64,000 nucleotides of DNA from Streptomyces smyrnaeus (GTDB lineage: Bacteria; Actinomycetota; Actinomycetes; Streptomycetales; Streptomycetaceae): the NCBI RefSeq assembly GCF_017676345.1, contig NZ_JAFFZM010000016.1, positions 62,001 to 126,000 on the forward strand, read 5' to 3'. Position numbers and translations under genes: made by a program. Shown here piece after piece: positions 29,475 through 37,605 of the stretch. The first letter of the stretch is position 1. Every line of letters begins with the position of its first letter. Under the pieces are notes generated by a model. That model was not told the origin of the DNA, did not search any database, and worked only from the letters and a program-made list of their open reading frames with translations.

Positions 29475-30512
29475 ATGTTGCACTCTTCCGGAGAGCGGGA
29501 CCTGCGTACGCTGCCGAAAGCCCATCTGCATCTGCACTTCACCGGGTCGATGCGCCCCTCCACGCTGCTGGAACTGGCCGACAAGTACGGCGTGCACCTG
29601 CCCGACGCGCTGAGCGGGGGCGAGCCTCCCGAGTTGCGGGCTACCGACGAGCGGGGCTGGTTCCGGTTCCAGCGGCTGTACGACATGGCGCGGTCGTGCC
29701 TGCGGGAACCCGAGGACATCCAGCGGCTGGTACGGGAGGCCGCGCAGGAGGACGTACGGGACGGTTCGCGCTGGCTGGAGATCCAGGTCGATCCCACCTC
29801 GTACGCGCCCCGGCTCGGCGGTCTGACCCCCGCGCTGGAGATCATCCTGGACGCGGTGGAGTCCGCCTCCCGGCAGACCGGGCTGGGCATCCGGGTACTG
29901 GTGGCGGCGAACCGGATGAAGCACCCGCTGGACGCCCGTACGCTGGCCCGGCTCGCGGTGCGCTACCGGGACCGCGGCATCGTCGGTTTCGGGCTCTCCA
30001 ACGACGAACGGCGCGGCTTCGCGCGCGACTTCGACCGCGCCTTCACCATCGCCCGGGAGGGCGGGCTGCTCGCGGCGCCGCACGGGGGCGAGTTGTCCGG
30101 GCCGAGCAGCGTACGGGACTGCCTGGACGATCTGCGCGCCTCCCGCGTCGGCCACGGGGTGCGGGCCGCCGAGGACCCCTGGCTGCTGGCGCGGCTGGCA
30201 GAACGGCAGGTCACCTGCGAGGTCTGCCCCGCCTCCAATGTGGCGCTGGGCGTCTACGACAAGGCGGAGGACGTACCGGTCCGGACGCTGTGGGACGCCG
30301 GCGTGCCGATGGCGCTCGGCGCCGACGACCCGCTGCTGTTCGGCTCGCGGCTGGCGGAGCAGTACGAACTGGTACGCCGGGTGCACGGCTTCTCGGACGC
30401 CGAGCTGGCGGAACTGGCCCGGCAGTCGGTGCGGGGCGCCTCCATGCCGCAGAACCTGCGGGACGAGGTGCTGGCCGACATCGACGCCTGGCTGGCGGCC
30501 GAGCCGGGCTAG
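29475..30512 (+). CDS. add: Adenosine deaminase family protein
   Basis: A 345-aa zinc-dependent metallohydrolase of the adenosine/adenine deaminase family. Ligands and catalytic residues are in place: H17 and H19 (A-H-L-H-L-H-F), H203-G-G-E206, G-H-G around H227, and D284-D285 in G-A-D-D-P-L-L-F-G. It probably deaminates adenosine to inosine in purine salvage; adenine or an aminodeoxyfutalosine substrate cannot be excluded from motifs alone. It ends in CTAG that is shared with the stop codon of the convergent TetR gene. Confidence 0.88.
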   Translation: MLHSSGERDLRTLPKAHLHLHFTGSMRPSTLLELADKYGVHLPDALSGGEPPELRATDERGWFRFQRLYDMARSCLREPEDIQRLVREAAQEDVRDGSRWLEIQVDPTSYAPRLGGLTPALEIILDAVESASRQTGLGIRVLVAANRMKHPLDARTLARLAVRYRDRGIVGFGLSNDERRGFARDFDRAFTIAREGGLLAAPHGGELSGPSSVRDCLDDLRASRVGHGVRAAEDPWLLARLAERQVTCEVCPASNVALGVYDKAEDVPVRTLWDAGVPMALGADDPLLFGSRLAEQYELVRRVHGFSDAELAELARQSVRGASMPQNLRDEVLADIDAWLAAEPG

Positions 30513-31156
30513 CCCGCGGTGGAGCCGCCGGCCCGGGCCGGGACCAGTGCGTGCAGCAGGGTGCTCACAAGACCGCGTACGAACTCGCCCAGCGGCTGCT
30601 CGGGGCGCTCCCCGTCGGCGAAGTCGTAGAGGAAGGCGCGCTGCGAGCAGGCGCCGAGCAGCAGGGCGGCGGCGGCGTCGACGTCGGCGTCCGGTCGCAC
30701 GGCCCCGCGTTCCCGCTCGGCCCGTAGATAGGCGGCCAGGGCGATCAACGGCGTGCGGGGGCCCACGCCGAGCTCGCGTACGCCTTCGAAGTGGCGCCGT
30801 TTGAGGGTCGGCTCGGCGAACAGGGACGCCGCGATGGGAACGCTCTGCTCGTAGAAGAGGGCCGCGTGCTCGGCGACCTCGGTGAGGTTGCGCTCCAGTC
30901 CGCGCTCCCCGGCGTCCTTGGCGAGCTCGTTCAGCAGCGGGTTGAGGCGGGGCAGCCGGTCGTGCAGGACGCGTACGAAGATCTCCTCCTTGCCGGAGAA
31001 GTGCTTGTAGAGCGCCGCCTCGGAGCAGCCGGCCGCCCGGGCGATCTCCTTCGTGGTGGTGCGGGCCAGGCCGATGGTGCGCAGCAGTTGGGCGGCGGCG
31101 TCGAGGATGCGCTCGCGGGTGGGCCGCGTCTGCTGGGTTGACTTGTGAGTGGGCAT
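30509..31156 (-). CDS. TetR-family regulator
   Basis: A 215-aa repressor-type protein. The N-terminal HTH spans about residues 15-60, with T-T-K-E-I-A-R-A-A-G-C-S-E-A-A-L-Y-K-H-F as the recognition region. The ligand-binding C-terminal domain is unrecognised beyond the family. The gene is divergent from an NmrA-like oxidoreductase, with a perfect 9-bp palindrome at 31171-31192 between them, so it very likely represses both itself and its neighbour. Ligand unknown. Confidence 0.92.
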   Translation of the reverse strand: MPTHKSTQQTRPTRERILDAAAQLLRTIGLARTTTKEIARAAGCSEAALYKHFSGKEEIFVRVLHDRLPRLNPLLNELAKDAGERGLERNLTEVAEHAALFYEQSVPIAASLFAEPTLKRRHFEGVRELGVGPRTPLIALAAYLRAERERGAVRPDADVDAAAALLLGACSQRAFLYDFADGERPEQPLGEFVRGLVSTLLHALVPARAGGSTAG

Positions 31157-31170
31157 TCACCCACTCTAGC

Positions 31171-31192
31171 GGTAAGTGAATACTCACTTACC
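31171..31192. promoter_or_regulatory. Probable TetR operator
   Basis: A perfect inverted repeat with 9-base arms, GGTAAGTGA and TCACTTACC, and a 4-base centre, ATAC. It lies 15 bases upstream of the TetR start and 24 upstream of the oxidoreductase start. Arm length and spacing suit a TetR dimer. Confidence 0.75.
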
Positions 31193-31215
31193 ACTCAGTG
31201 GAGAGGCACAGCGGC

Positions 31216-31851
31216 ATGCGCTACACGATCTTCGGCGCCACCGGAGGCACCGGACAGCAGTTGGTACGGCAGGCGCTGGACGCCGGCCACAAGGTGACAG
31301 CCGTGGTGCGCGACCCCGGTCGGCTGCCCGTACGGCACGACCTGCTGGAGGTCGCCACCGCCGACGTCCGCGACCCCGAGGCGTTGCGCCCCCTGGTCGC
31401 CGGCGCCGACGCGGCGCTGTCGGGACTCGGCGCCCCCGGCAACAAGGGCGCGGGCATCGCCTCCGCCGGAACCCGCGCCATCCTGCGCGCGCTGGAGGCC
31501 GAGGGCGTGGAGCGCTACATCGCGATCAGCGCGGCACCGGTCGGCACCCAGCCGCACGACGAGGGCCGGCTGCACCGCGCGGTGGTGCTGCCCTTGGTGC
31601 GTCGCGCCTTCAAGGACGTCTACGCGGACCTGGCCGTGATGGAGGAGGAGATTCGCGGCAGCGCGCTGCGGTGGACCGTCGTACGTCCGCCGCAGCTCAC
31701 CGATCGGCCCGGCACCGACCACTGGCAGCTGCGCGAGGGCACGGCCGTACCGGGTCGGCTGCGCATCACACGGACCGACCTGGCCACCGCGATGCTGGCG
31801 ATGGTGGGCGACACGACCACCGAGAGGAAGATCATCGGCGTGGCCAACTGA
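31216..31851 (+). CDS. NmrA-like NAD(P)-binding oxidoreductase
   Basis: A 211-aa atypical SDR. The nucleotide-binding loop G-A-T-G-G-T-G is at residues 7-13, V-V-R-D-P suggests NADP preference, and the W-T-V-V-R-P-P strand is typical of NmrA/flavin-reductase-like proteins. The canonical Y-x-x-x-K pair is not evident. ATG 31216 is chosen because GGAGAGG lies nine bases upstream; an in-frame GTG at 31198 would overlap the operator region. It is divergent from the TetR gene, whose ligand may be its substrate or product. Confidence 0.85.
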   Translation: MRYTIFGATGGTGQQLVRQALDAGHKVTAVVRDPGRLPVRHDLLEVATADVRDPEALRPLVAGADAALSGLGAPGNKGAGIASAGTRAILRALEAEGVERYIAISAAPVGTQPHDEGRLHRAVVLPLVRRAFKDVYADLAVMEEEIRGSALRWTVVRPPQLTDRPGTDHWQLREGTAVPGRLRITRTDLATAMLAMVGDTTTERKIIGVAN

Positions 31852-31882
31852 GCGGCGCCCCGGGGAGGGCCGCCGGCAGCGC

Positions 31883-32956
31883 TCACAGCGCGCAGCCGAC
31901 CATCACCGGCTCGTTGGTGAGGGTGATGCCGAAGGCGGCCCGCACCCCTTCGCGCACCTCGCGGGCCAGCACCAGCAGGTCGGCGGTGGTGGCCGAGCCC
32001 CGGTTGGTCAGCGCCAGGGTGTGCTTGGTCGAGATCCGGGCCGGGCCGCTGCCGTACCCCTTGGTGAAGCCCGCCTTGTCGATGAGCCACGCCGCCGAGG
32101 TCTTCGTCCGCCCCTCCCCCGCCGGAAAGGCCGGGGGCGCCACCTGGGGCCCGAGCCGGTCGCGCACCCGGTCGACGAAGGCGGCGAAATCGGCGTCGTC
32201 CAGGATCGGGTTGGTGAAGAAGGAGCCGGCCGACCAGGTGTCGTGGTCGTCGGCGTCGAGCACCATGCCCTTCCCCGCACGCAGCCGCAGTACGGCCTCG
32301 CGCGCGGTGGCGGCCGGCACCCGGTCCCCCGGCTCGACACCCAGGACGCGGGCCGTCTCGCCGTACTTGATCGGCGCGGACAGCCCCTCCGCGTCCTCCA
32401 GCTCGAAGCGCACCCGCAGCACCACATGGCGTGCGGGGTCCGCCTTGAAGCGGCTGTGCCGGTAGGAGAAGTCGCACTCGGCGTTCGTGAGGGTCACCGT
32501 CTCGCGGGTCCGCCGGTCGTAGGCGACGACCTCGGTGAGCGTGCTGGAGACCTCCTGGCCGTACGCGCCCACGTTCTGGATCGGCGTGGCGCCCGCGGAG
32601 CCCGGGATACCGGCCAGGCACTCGATCCCGGCCAGCCCCGCCTCCACGGTGCGCGCGACGGCGTTGGACCAGTTCTCGCCCGCCGCCAGCTCCAAGCTGG
32701 TACCGGAGAGCGAGAAACCGCTGGTCGCGATGTGCAGGACGGTGCCCTCGAAGCCCTCGTCCGCGATGACGAGATTGCTGCCGCCCGCGATGATCAGCAG
32801 CGGAGTGCCGCTGTCGTCGGCCTCGCGGACCGCCGCGACCACCTCGTCGTCGGTGGTCGCCGTGACCAGCCGCTGGGCCGGCCCACCGAGGCGCAGCGTC
32901 GTCAGCGGGGCGAGCGAGACCAGAGGGACACCGGAGTCAACGTAGAGTTCCTGCAC
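31883..32956 (-). CDS. murB: UDP-N-acetylenolpyruvoylglucosamine reductase
   Basis: A 357-aa FAD enzyme that reduces the enolpyruvyl ether to UDP-MurNAc in peptidoglycan synthesis. Seen: L-A-P-L-T-T-L-R-L-G-G-P-A at the N-terminus, the FAD-binding G-G-S-N-L-V-I-A-D-E-G, G-I-P-G-S-A-G-A-T-P-I-Q-N-V-G-A-Y-G-Q-E, the proton-donor Ser in S-A-G-S-F-F-T-N-P and the catalytic Glu in T-N-E-P-V-M-V-G. The frame is open far upstream; two adjacent GTG codons (32962 and 32956) are the credible starts, and the second is used. It is probably co-transcribed with the upstream dehydratase genes. Confidence 0.96.
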   Translation of the reverse strand: MQELYVDSGVPLVSLAPLTTLRLGGPAQRLVTATTDDEVVAAVREADDSGTPLLIIAGGSNLVIADEGFEGTVLHIATSGFSLSGTSLELAAGENWSNAVARTVEAGLAGIECLAGIPGSAGATPIQNVGAYGQEVSSTLTEVVAYDRRTRETVTLTNAECDFSYRHSRFKADPARHVVLRVRFELEDAEGLSAPIKYGETARVLGVEPGDRVPAATAREAVLRLRAGKGMVLDADDHDTWSAGSFFTNPILDDADFAAFVDRVRDRLGPQVAPPAFPAGEGRTKTSAAWLIDKAGFTKGYGSGPARISTKHTLALTNRGSATTADLLVLAREVREGVRAAFGITLTNEPVMVGCAL

Positions 32957-33110
32957 GGACACCAGCGTACGGGGACGTACGCGCCGCCCCACCGCAGGCC
33001 GGGCGGGACCCCGGCCCGGGAGCGGCTCGGACCGGCTCAGGGCCGGCCTGGGAGTGCGTCCTCGAAAGGGCACGGTCCGGGACTTCTCGGGCTCGGTCCG
33101 GCAGCCCGCC

Positions 33111-33545
33111 TCAGCCGAGCGCGACCACGGCGCGGGACATGCCCAGCACCTTGCTGCCCGCACTGGTGACCGTCAGGTCCACCTGCACCGTACGGGCCTG
33201 GTCGTCGAGCTTCTTGGCGACCTTCGCCGCCACCTCGATGACCGCGCCCTTGCCGTCGTCCGGGACCACGACCGGCTTGGTGAAGCGCACGCCGTACTCC
33301 AGCAGCGCACCGGGGTCACCCGTCCAGTCGGTGATCACCCGCGCGGCCTCGGCCATGGTGAACATGCCGTGCGCGATGACATCCGGCAGGCCGACTTCCT
33401 TGGCGAAGCGCTCGTTCCAGTGGATGGGGTTGAAGTCCCCGGAGGCTCCGGCGTACCGAACCAGCCGGGCCCGGTCCACGGGAAAGGTGCGGAGGGGCAG
33501 CTGAGTGCCCTCCTCGACATCGGCGTAGGCGATCTGCGCTGTCAT
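33111..33545 (-). CDS. MaoC-type dehydratase, HadB-like
   Basis: A 144-aa hot-dog-fold protein resembling the catalytic subunit of (3R)-hydroxyacyl-thioester dehydratase HadAB. The hydratase motif is Y-A-G-A-S-G-D-F-N-P-I-H-W-N-E, with the catalytic Asp and His, followed by V-I-A-H-G-M-F-T-M-A. ATG 33545 is preferred since GGGGAG lies eight bases upstream. A GTG at 33554 overlaps the preceding stop but leaves no room for a ribosome binding site. It follows the HadA-like gene directly, and the pair probably forms a heterodimer. In mycobacteria HadAB acts in FAS-II; the substrate in Streptomyces is uncertain. Confidence 0.88.
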   Translation of the reverse strand: MTAQIAYADVEEGTQLPLRTFPVDRARLVRYAGASGDFNPIHWNERFAKEVGLPDVIAHGMFTMAEAARVITDWTGDPGALLEYGVRFTKPVVVPDDGKGAVIEVAAKVAKKLDDQARTVQVDLTVTSAGSKVLGMSRAVVALG

Positions 33546-33550
33546 CTCCG

Positions 33551-34039
33551 TCACTCCCCTTCGGCCGCTTCGCCCGCTCCGCCGGTTCCGCCTGCTTCGA
33601 CCGCGCGTGCCACCAGCTTGGTGTGCACGGTCACCACCGGCTGCCCCTCCGCGTCCTGGACCTCACCGCGGATGTCGAGCACCTCGTTGCCCGCCAGGGA
33701 CTTGATGGACTCGATGGTGGAGGTGACCGAGAGCACGTCCCCGGCGCGGACCGGGCGGTGGTAGGCGAACTGCTGGTCCCGGTGGACCACCCGGGCGTAG
33801 TCCAGGCCCAGCTTCGGGTCGCGCACCACGCTCTCCGCCTCCTGGTAGGAGACGGAGAAGACGAAGGTGGGCGGCGCGATCACATCCGGGTGACCGAGCG
33901 CCTTGGCGGCCTCGGCGTCCCGGTAGGCGGGGTTGTCGTCACCGATGGCCTCCGCGAACTCGCGGATCTTCTCCCTGCCGACCTCGTACGGTCTGCTGGG
34001 CGGGTACGTACGCCCGACGAAAGACTGATCGAGTGCCAT
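33551..34039 (-). CDS. MaoC-like dehydratase, HadA-like subunit
   Basis: A 162-aa hot-dog-fold protein resembling the HadA structural subunit. The N-terminal half has V-G-R-E-K-I-R-E-F-A-E-A-I-G-D-D-N-P-A-Y, where the catalytic His of the hydratase motif is absent, as expected for HadA. A-P-P-T-F-V-F and Q-F-A-Y-H-R-P-V-R-A-G-D follow. The M-A-L-D-Q-S-F start has GGAGG upstream; the open frame beyond it is Arg/Pro-rich noise. It lies downstream of rpmG in the same direction, and the rpmG-HadA-HadB-murB order suggests one transcription unit. Confidence 0.87.
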   Translation of the reverse strand: MALDQSFVGRTYPPSRPYEVGREKIREFAEAIGDDNPAYRDAEAAKALGHPDVIAPPTFVFSVSYQEAESVVRDPKLGLDYARVVHRDQQFAYHRPVRAGDVLSVTSTIESIKSLAGNEVLDIRGEVQDAEGQPVVTVHTKLVARAVEAGGTGGAGEAAEGE

Positions 34040-34295
34040 CGGCGGCGCCTCCTGCGGCAGTGCGGCGGTTTCACGGCGGTACGGCTGCGCGGCGGTACGG
34101 CTTCGCGAGCCGTGGCCCCTGGGGCCCGGCCGGACCCCACCGGACCCAGGAGTCCCCAGGGTCCACGGCCGGGCCAGGCCATCGGGATTCCGAAGCCGTG
34201 CCAGCGGCTCGGGCTTCCGGAGCGGAACCAGAGGTTCCGGACACAGCACGAGGCCGACCCCGACAAGCGGGGACGGCCTCAGAGCATGAGAGGAA
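34040..34295. other. rpmG-HadA spacer with short repeats
   Basis: 256 bases, no gene. Short GC-rich repeats (ACGGCGGTACGGCT types near 34075-34110 and CCGGACCC types near 34130-34160) are present. No strong terminator is seen, so read-through from rpmG is possible. Confidence 0.4.
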
Positions 34296-34460
34296 TCAGC
34301 GCGTCTCGCGGTGCACCGTGTGCCGGTTGTCGCGCGGGCAGAACTTCTTCATCTCAAGCCTGTCCGGGTTGTTGCGCCGGTTCTTCTTCGTAATGTAGTT
34401 CCGCTCCTTGCACTCCACGCAGGCCAGCGTGATCTTCGGGCGGACGTCTGTGGCAGCCAC
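34296..34460 (-). CDS. rpmG: 50S ribosomal protein L33
   Basis: A 54-aa ribosomal protein. GTG 34460 gives the standard A-A-T-D-V-R-P-K-I-T-L start. The zinc-ribbon Cys pair C-V-E-C is intact and the third Cys is present in F-C-P-R-D, but the fourth position is Asp instead of Cys, so zinc coordination may be altered or completed by another residue. In Streptomyces, zinc-binding and zinc-free L33 paralogues are swapped under Zur control. It follows tRNA-Thr and tRNA-Met on the same strand. Confidence 0.95.
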   Translation of the reverse strand: MAATDVRPKITLACVECKERNYITKKNRRNNPDRLEMKKFCPRDNRHTVHRETR

Positions 34461-34550
34461 GTGAGTGCTCCTTGACGAACGGACGGGTTTTAACGCAGAA
34501 AGAGTAGCCGATCGGAGGACCGACCCCACAACCGGCTACTGTCGGTGAAG

Positions 34551-34623
34551 TAGCGGTGACCGGACTTGAACCGGTGACACAGCGATTATGAGCCGCTTGC
34601 TCTACCGACTGAGCTACACCGCC
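34551..34623 (-). tRNA. tRNA-Met (CAT anticodon)
   Basis: A 73-base cloverleaf. The acceptor GGCGGTG pairs with CACCGCT (first pair G-U), the D-arm has GCTCAGTCGGTAGAGC, the anticodon loop is CTCATAA, the T-arm has GGTTCAAGTCC and the discriminator is A. The lack of a three-G-C anticodon stem suggests an elongator tRNA; a lysidine-modified Ile tRNA is less likely. Confidence 0.92.
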
Positions 34624-34663
34624 ACGATGCGGCGACCTCCCGACGGAAGATCTCTCACATCAG

Positions 34664-34736
34664 AGCCCCAAAACGGAATCGAACCGTTGACCTTCTCCTT
34701 ACCATGGAGACGCTCTGCCGACTGAGCTATTGGGGC
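34664..34736 (-). tRNA. tRNA-Thr (GGT anticodon)
   Basis: A 73-base cloverleaf. The acceptor GCCCCAA pairs with TTGGGGC, the anticodon stem TCTCC/GGAGA holds loop ATGGTAA, the T-loop is GGTTCGATTCC and the discriminator is T. It lies 40 bases upstream of tRNA-Met and is probably co-transcribed with it and rpmG. Confidence 0.96.
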
Positions 34737-34963
34737 GAGCGATGAAGACATTACACGTCCCGCCGCCAAACGTGAAATCGGTATTGGGCGCCGCCGCCGG
34801 TCGCCGATCCCGCCCCGATCGGGCCGCGCACGTACCTCCACACGTACCCCGCAATGGCCGTCCCAACCAGCTCCGGCACCACACCGGTACGACTATTCGC
34901 CTCCTCCCCGCCGCCGCTCACGGCGCGTCATACGCTCATCCCCGGATGCGACGTGGGAGCCAG

Positions 34964-36283
34964 ATGACCGACAGCGAGCCGCAGGAACCGGGAAAGGCGG
35001 GGCGGGATTTCCGCGATGCCGCCGCCCGGCATTCCACCCGCCCGGCACGCTCCCTCGTACTGTGCGGCGCGCGACTCGCGGACGGCCGCACCGTCGACGT
35101 ACGGCTGGTGGGCGAACGCATCGAGGCCGTCGGCACCGCCGGCAGCCTCGGAACCGGACAGGACGGCGCCACCCGTATCGACCTGTCCGGCTATCTGTTG
35201 CTCCCCGCCCCCGCCGAGCCCCATGCGCACTACGACACCGCGCTGACAGCCGAGCCGCCCGGCCGACCCGATCTCGACCACCGCACCGACGGCACCGACC
35301 CCGCCGACCCCGCCGCGGTGGAAGTCCAGCGGCGTACGACCGAAGCAGCGCTCCTCCAACTCAGCCAGGGCGCGACCGCGCTGCGCACCCATGTGCACAT
35401 CGGCGACGTCGCCGGACTGCGCTCCCTGGGGGCGGTGCTGCAGGCCCGCAGGTCGCTGCGCGGCCTGGTCGACCTGAGCGCCGTCGCCGTGCCCCGGCTG
35501 CTGACGGGCGCCGCCGGCGCCGAGGGGCTGTCGATACTGCGGGACGCCGTGAAGATGGGCGCCGCGGCCGTCGGTGGCTGCCCCGACCTCGACCCCGACC
35601 CCGGCGGCTACGTCGAAGCGGTACTGGAGGTCGCCGCCGAACACGGCTGCCCGGTCGACCTGCACACCGACGCCGGCGACCCGGCGCGCCTCGCCCGGCT
35701 CGCGGCGGCGGTGGGCGGGCTGCGGCCCGGCGTCACCATCGGCCCGTGCGGCGGCCTGGCCCGACTGCCGCACCAGGCCGCCCAGCGCGCCGCGGGCCAA
35801 CTGGCCGCCGCCGGGGTGACCGTGGTGTGCCTGCCGCAGGGCAACTGCGGCGTCCTGGAGCGCCCCACCTCCACCGCGCCCTCCCGGACCGCACCCGTTC
35901 GAGTACTGGCAGCGGCGGGAGTCAGGGTCGCCGCCGGCAGCGGAGCCCTGCGGGACGCCGCCAACCAGGTCGGCCGGGGCGACCCGCTGGAAGCCGCCTA
36001 TCTGCTCGCCTCCCACGGCGAGGCCCGCCCCTACAGCGCCTACGAAGCGGTCAGCACCCGAGCGCGCGCCGCGATGGGACTGCCCGAGGTACGCGTCGAG
36101 GCCGGCTTCCCCGCCGAACTGCTCGCGGTCCGCGGCAACGAGTTGGCCGGTGCGCTCTCGCTCGCCTACAGCCGGATCGTCGTCCACCGGGGGCGCGTGG
36201 TGGCGCGCACCAGCGCCGTACGGGAGTACTGCGACCTGGTCGGAGCACGGGAGTTGGGGCTGCCCCGCCAATCGCAGGGCTGA
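34964..36283 (+). CDS. Amidohydrolase superfamily protein, cytosine-deaminase-like
   Basis: A 439-aa protein with the amidohydrolase barrel. The first metal motif is intact: E85-P-H87-A-H89-Y-D in a P-A-P-A-E-P-H context like CodA. T-H-V-H near 142-145 and D-L-H234-T-D are also present. However, the region equivalent to the CodA metal-binding Asp (G-H-D-D-V) reads G325-S-G-A-L-R-D, and the helix where CodA has a catalytic His reads T-I-G-P-C-G-G. It may therefore be inactive or use a different chemistry. ATG 34964 is preceded by GGGAG. It diverges from the tRNA-Thr gene. Confidence 0.8.
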   Translation: MTDSEPQEPGKAGRDFRDAAARHSTRPARSLVLCGARLADGRTVDVRLVGERIEAVGTAGSLGTGQDGATRIDLSGYLLLPAPAEPHAHYDTALTAEPPGRPDLDHRTDGTDPADPAAVEVQRRTTEAALLQLSQGATALRTHVHIGDVAGLRSLGAVLQARRSLRGLVDLSAVAVPRLLTGAAGAEGLSILRDAVKMGAAAVGGCPDLDPDPGGYVEAVLEVAAEHGCPVDLHTDAGDPARLARLAAAVGGLRPGVTIGPCGGLARLPHQAAQRAAGQLAAAGVTVVCLPQGNCGVLERPTSTAPSRTAPVRVLAAAGVRVAAGSGALRDAANQVGRGDPLEAAYLLASHGEARPYSAYEAVSTRARAAMGLPEVRVEAGFPAELLAVRGNELAGALSLAYSRIVVHRGRVVARTSAVREYCDLVGARELGLPRQSQG

Positions 36284-36289
36284 CGTACG

Positions 36290-36420
36290 GGTGGCGGGGC
36301 CACCTGCCGCTCGCCGGGGCGACCGGTCGGGGCGATCCGCCCGGGCAACCCGTTGGAGCGACCGGTTGGGGCGACCGGTTGGGCGACCAGCCGGGTTGCG
36401 CGGATCCCCGCCCGAAGGGC
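36290..36420. repeat. Degenerate GCGACCGGT-type repeats
   Basis: Between the amidohydrolase and the next gene, short units such as GGGGCGACCGGT and TTGGGGCGACCGG recur four or five times with changes. No gene is seen in the 242-base gap. Confidence 0.5.
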
Positions 36421-36525
36421 TGCCGCCTGCGCGGGCCGCCTCGGCACGGACCGGGCCGTGCGCGGGCCGGGGCCTGCGTGGGCCGGGTGCGCGGATGGCC
36501 GTCGCGGTGGGCGTACGGTCGAGGC

Positions 36526-37206
36526 ATGCGCACAGTTATCGCTGGTGGACACGGTCAGATCGCGTTGCGGCTGGAGCGGCTGCTCGCCGGGCGCGGGGAC
36601 GGAGTGGCGGGCATCGTGCGCCGCCCGGAACAGGCGAGCGACCTGTTGGCGGCGGGTGCCGAACCCGTCGTGTGCGACCTGGAGACGGCGAGCGTCGAGG
36701 AGGTCGCACGGCATCTGGAGGGCGCCGACGCGGCCGTCTTCGCGGCCGGTGCCGGACCGGGCAGCGGCGCCGCCCGCAAGAAGACGGTCGACCACCAGGC
36801 AGCCGTCCTGTTCGCGGACGCCGCACAGGCGGCGGGCGTACGGCGCTATGTGATGGTCTCCTCGATGCGCGCCGACGCCTCCCTCGAAGGAACACCCGAG
36901 GGCATGGACCCCGTCTTCGCCGACTATCTGCGAGCCAAGGGCGCCGCCGACGACGACCTGCGGGCCCGCGACGGCCTCGACTGGACCGTACTGCGCCCCG
37001 GCCGCCTGACCGACGACCCGGGCACCGGCCGCGTCCACCTGGCCCCCGAGACCGGCCGCTCCGAGGTGACCAGGGACGACGTGGCGGCCGTCCTCATGGC
37101 ACTGCTCGACGAGCCTCGCACCGCCGGACTGACCCTGGAACTGGTGGGCGGCAGCATGCCGATCCCCGAAGCGATCGACGAGGTGGCCGGGGTCGAAGGC
37201 AGCTGA
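36526..37206 (+). CDS. NAD(P)H-binding atypical SDR
   Basis: A 226-aa protein of the NAD(P)-binding DUF/YwnB-like group. It opens with a glycine-rich loop, V-I-A-G-G-H-G-Q-I, followed by I-V-R-R-P-E-Q after the second strand. V-M-V-S-S-M-R-A contains a conserved Ser, and W-T-V-L-R-P-G-R-L-T is the hallmark late strand. No Y-x-x-x-K pair is evident. ATG 36526 has only a weak GAGG nearby. The long open frame upstream lacks protein-like sequence. The gene is alone, ahead of tRNA-Tyr on the other strand. Confidence 0.82.
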   Translation: MRTVIAGGHGQIALRLERLLAGRGDGVAGIVRRPEQASDLLAAGAEPVVCDLETASVEEVARHLEGADAAVFAAGAGPGSGAARKKTVDHQAAVLFADAAQAAGVRRYVMVSSMRADASLEGTPEGMDPVFADYLRAKGAADDDLRARDGLDWTVLRPGRLTDDPGTGRVHLAPETGRSEVTRDDVAAVLMALLDEPRTAGLTLELVGGSMPIPEAIDEVAGVEGS

Positions 37207-37262
37207 CGTCACACACCAGAAGCGGCCCCCTCGCACTGAAGCGAGGGGGCCGCTTTCGACTG

Positions 37263-37344
37263 TGGCGGCGCTAGGATTCGAACCTAGGAAGGCTGAGCCG
37301 GCAGATTTACAGTCTGCTCCCTTTGGCCGCTCGGGCACACCGCC
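37263..37344 (-). tRNA. tRNA-Tyr (GTA anticodon)
   Basis: An 82-base class II tRNA with a long variable arm. The acceptor GGCGGTG pairs with CGCCGCC, the anticodon loop is CTGTAAA in a GCAGA/TCTGC stem, the T-arm contains GGTTCGAATCC and the discriminator is A. Confidence 0.97.
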
Positions 37345-37605
37345 TGGGATTGCTGCCCGACACCCCGCTCGGGGCGGTGCGCCGTGGCAACGGTGTAAAC
37401 CATACCCGATGGCCGGGGGTGGTTCGCCACCCGATTGATCAGTCGCGTCCGACCCGCCGCAGTGATCCATCGCACGGCCCCCCGAGGTACTCCGCGCGAC
37501 GCCCTCGCCGGCCAGGGCCGGACCGCCGTTGCGGGTGGCTAGGCTTTGCGCACGGCCCTCGGGGGCCGTTTTCTGCCGGATCTATGTACGAGGAGCCAAC
37601 TCACC

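Noticed and set aside
35062..37206. 714-aa plus-strand frame covering the amidohydrolase region
   Set aside because: Only the last 226 residues look like a protein (NAD(P)-binding). The rest is an Arg/Pro/Gly reading of the amidohydrolase gene in another frame.
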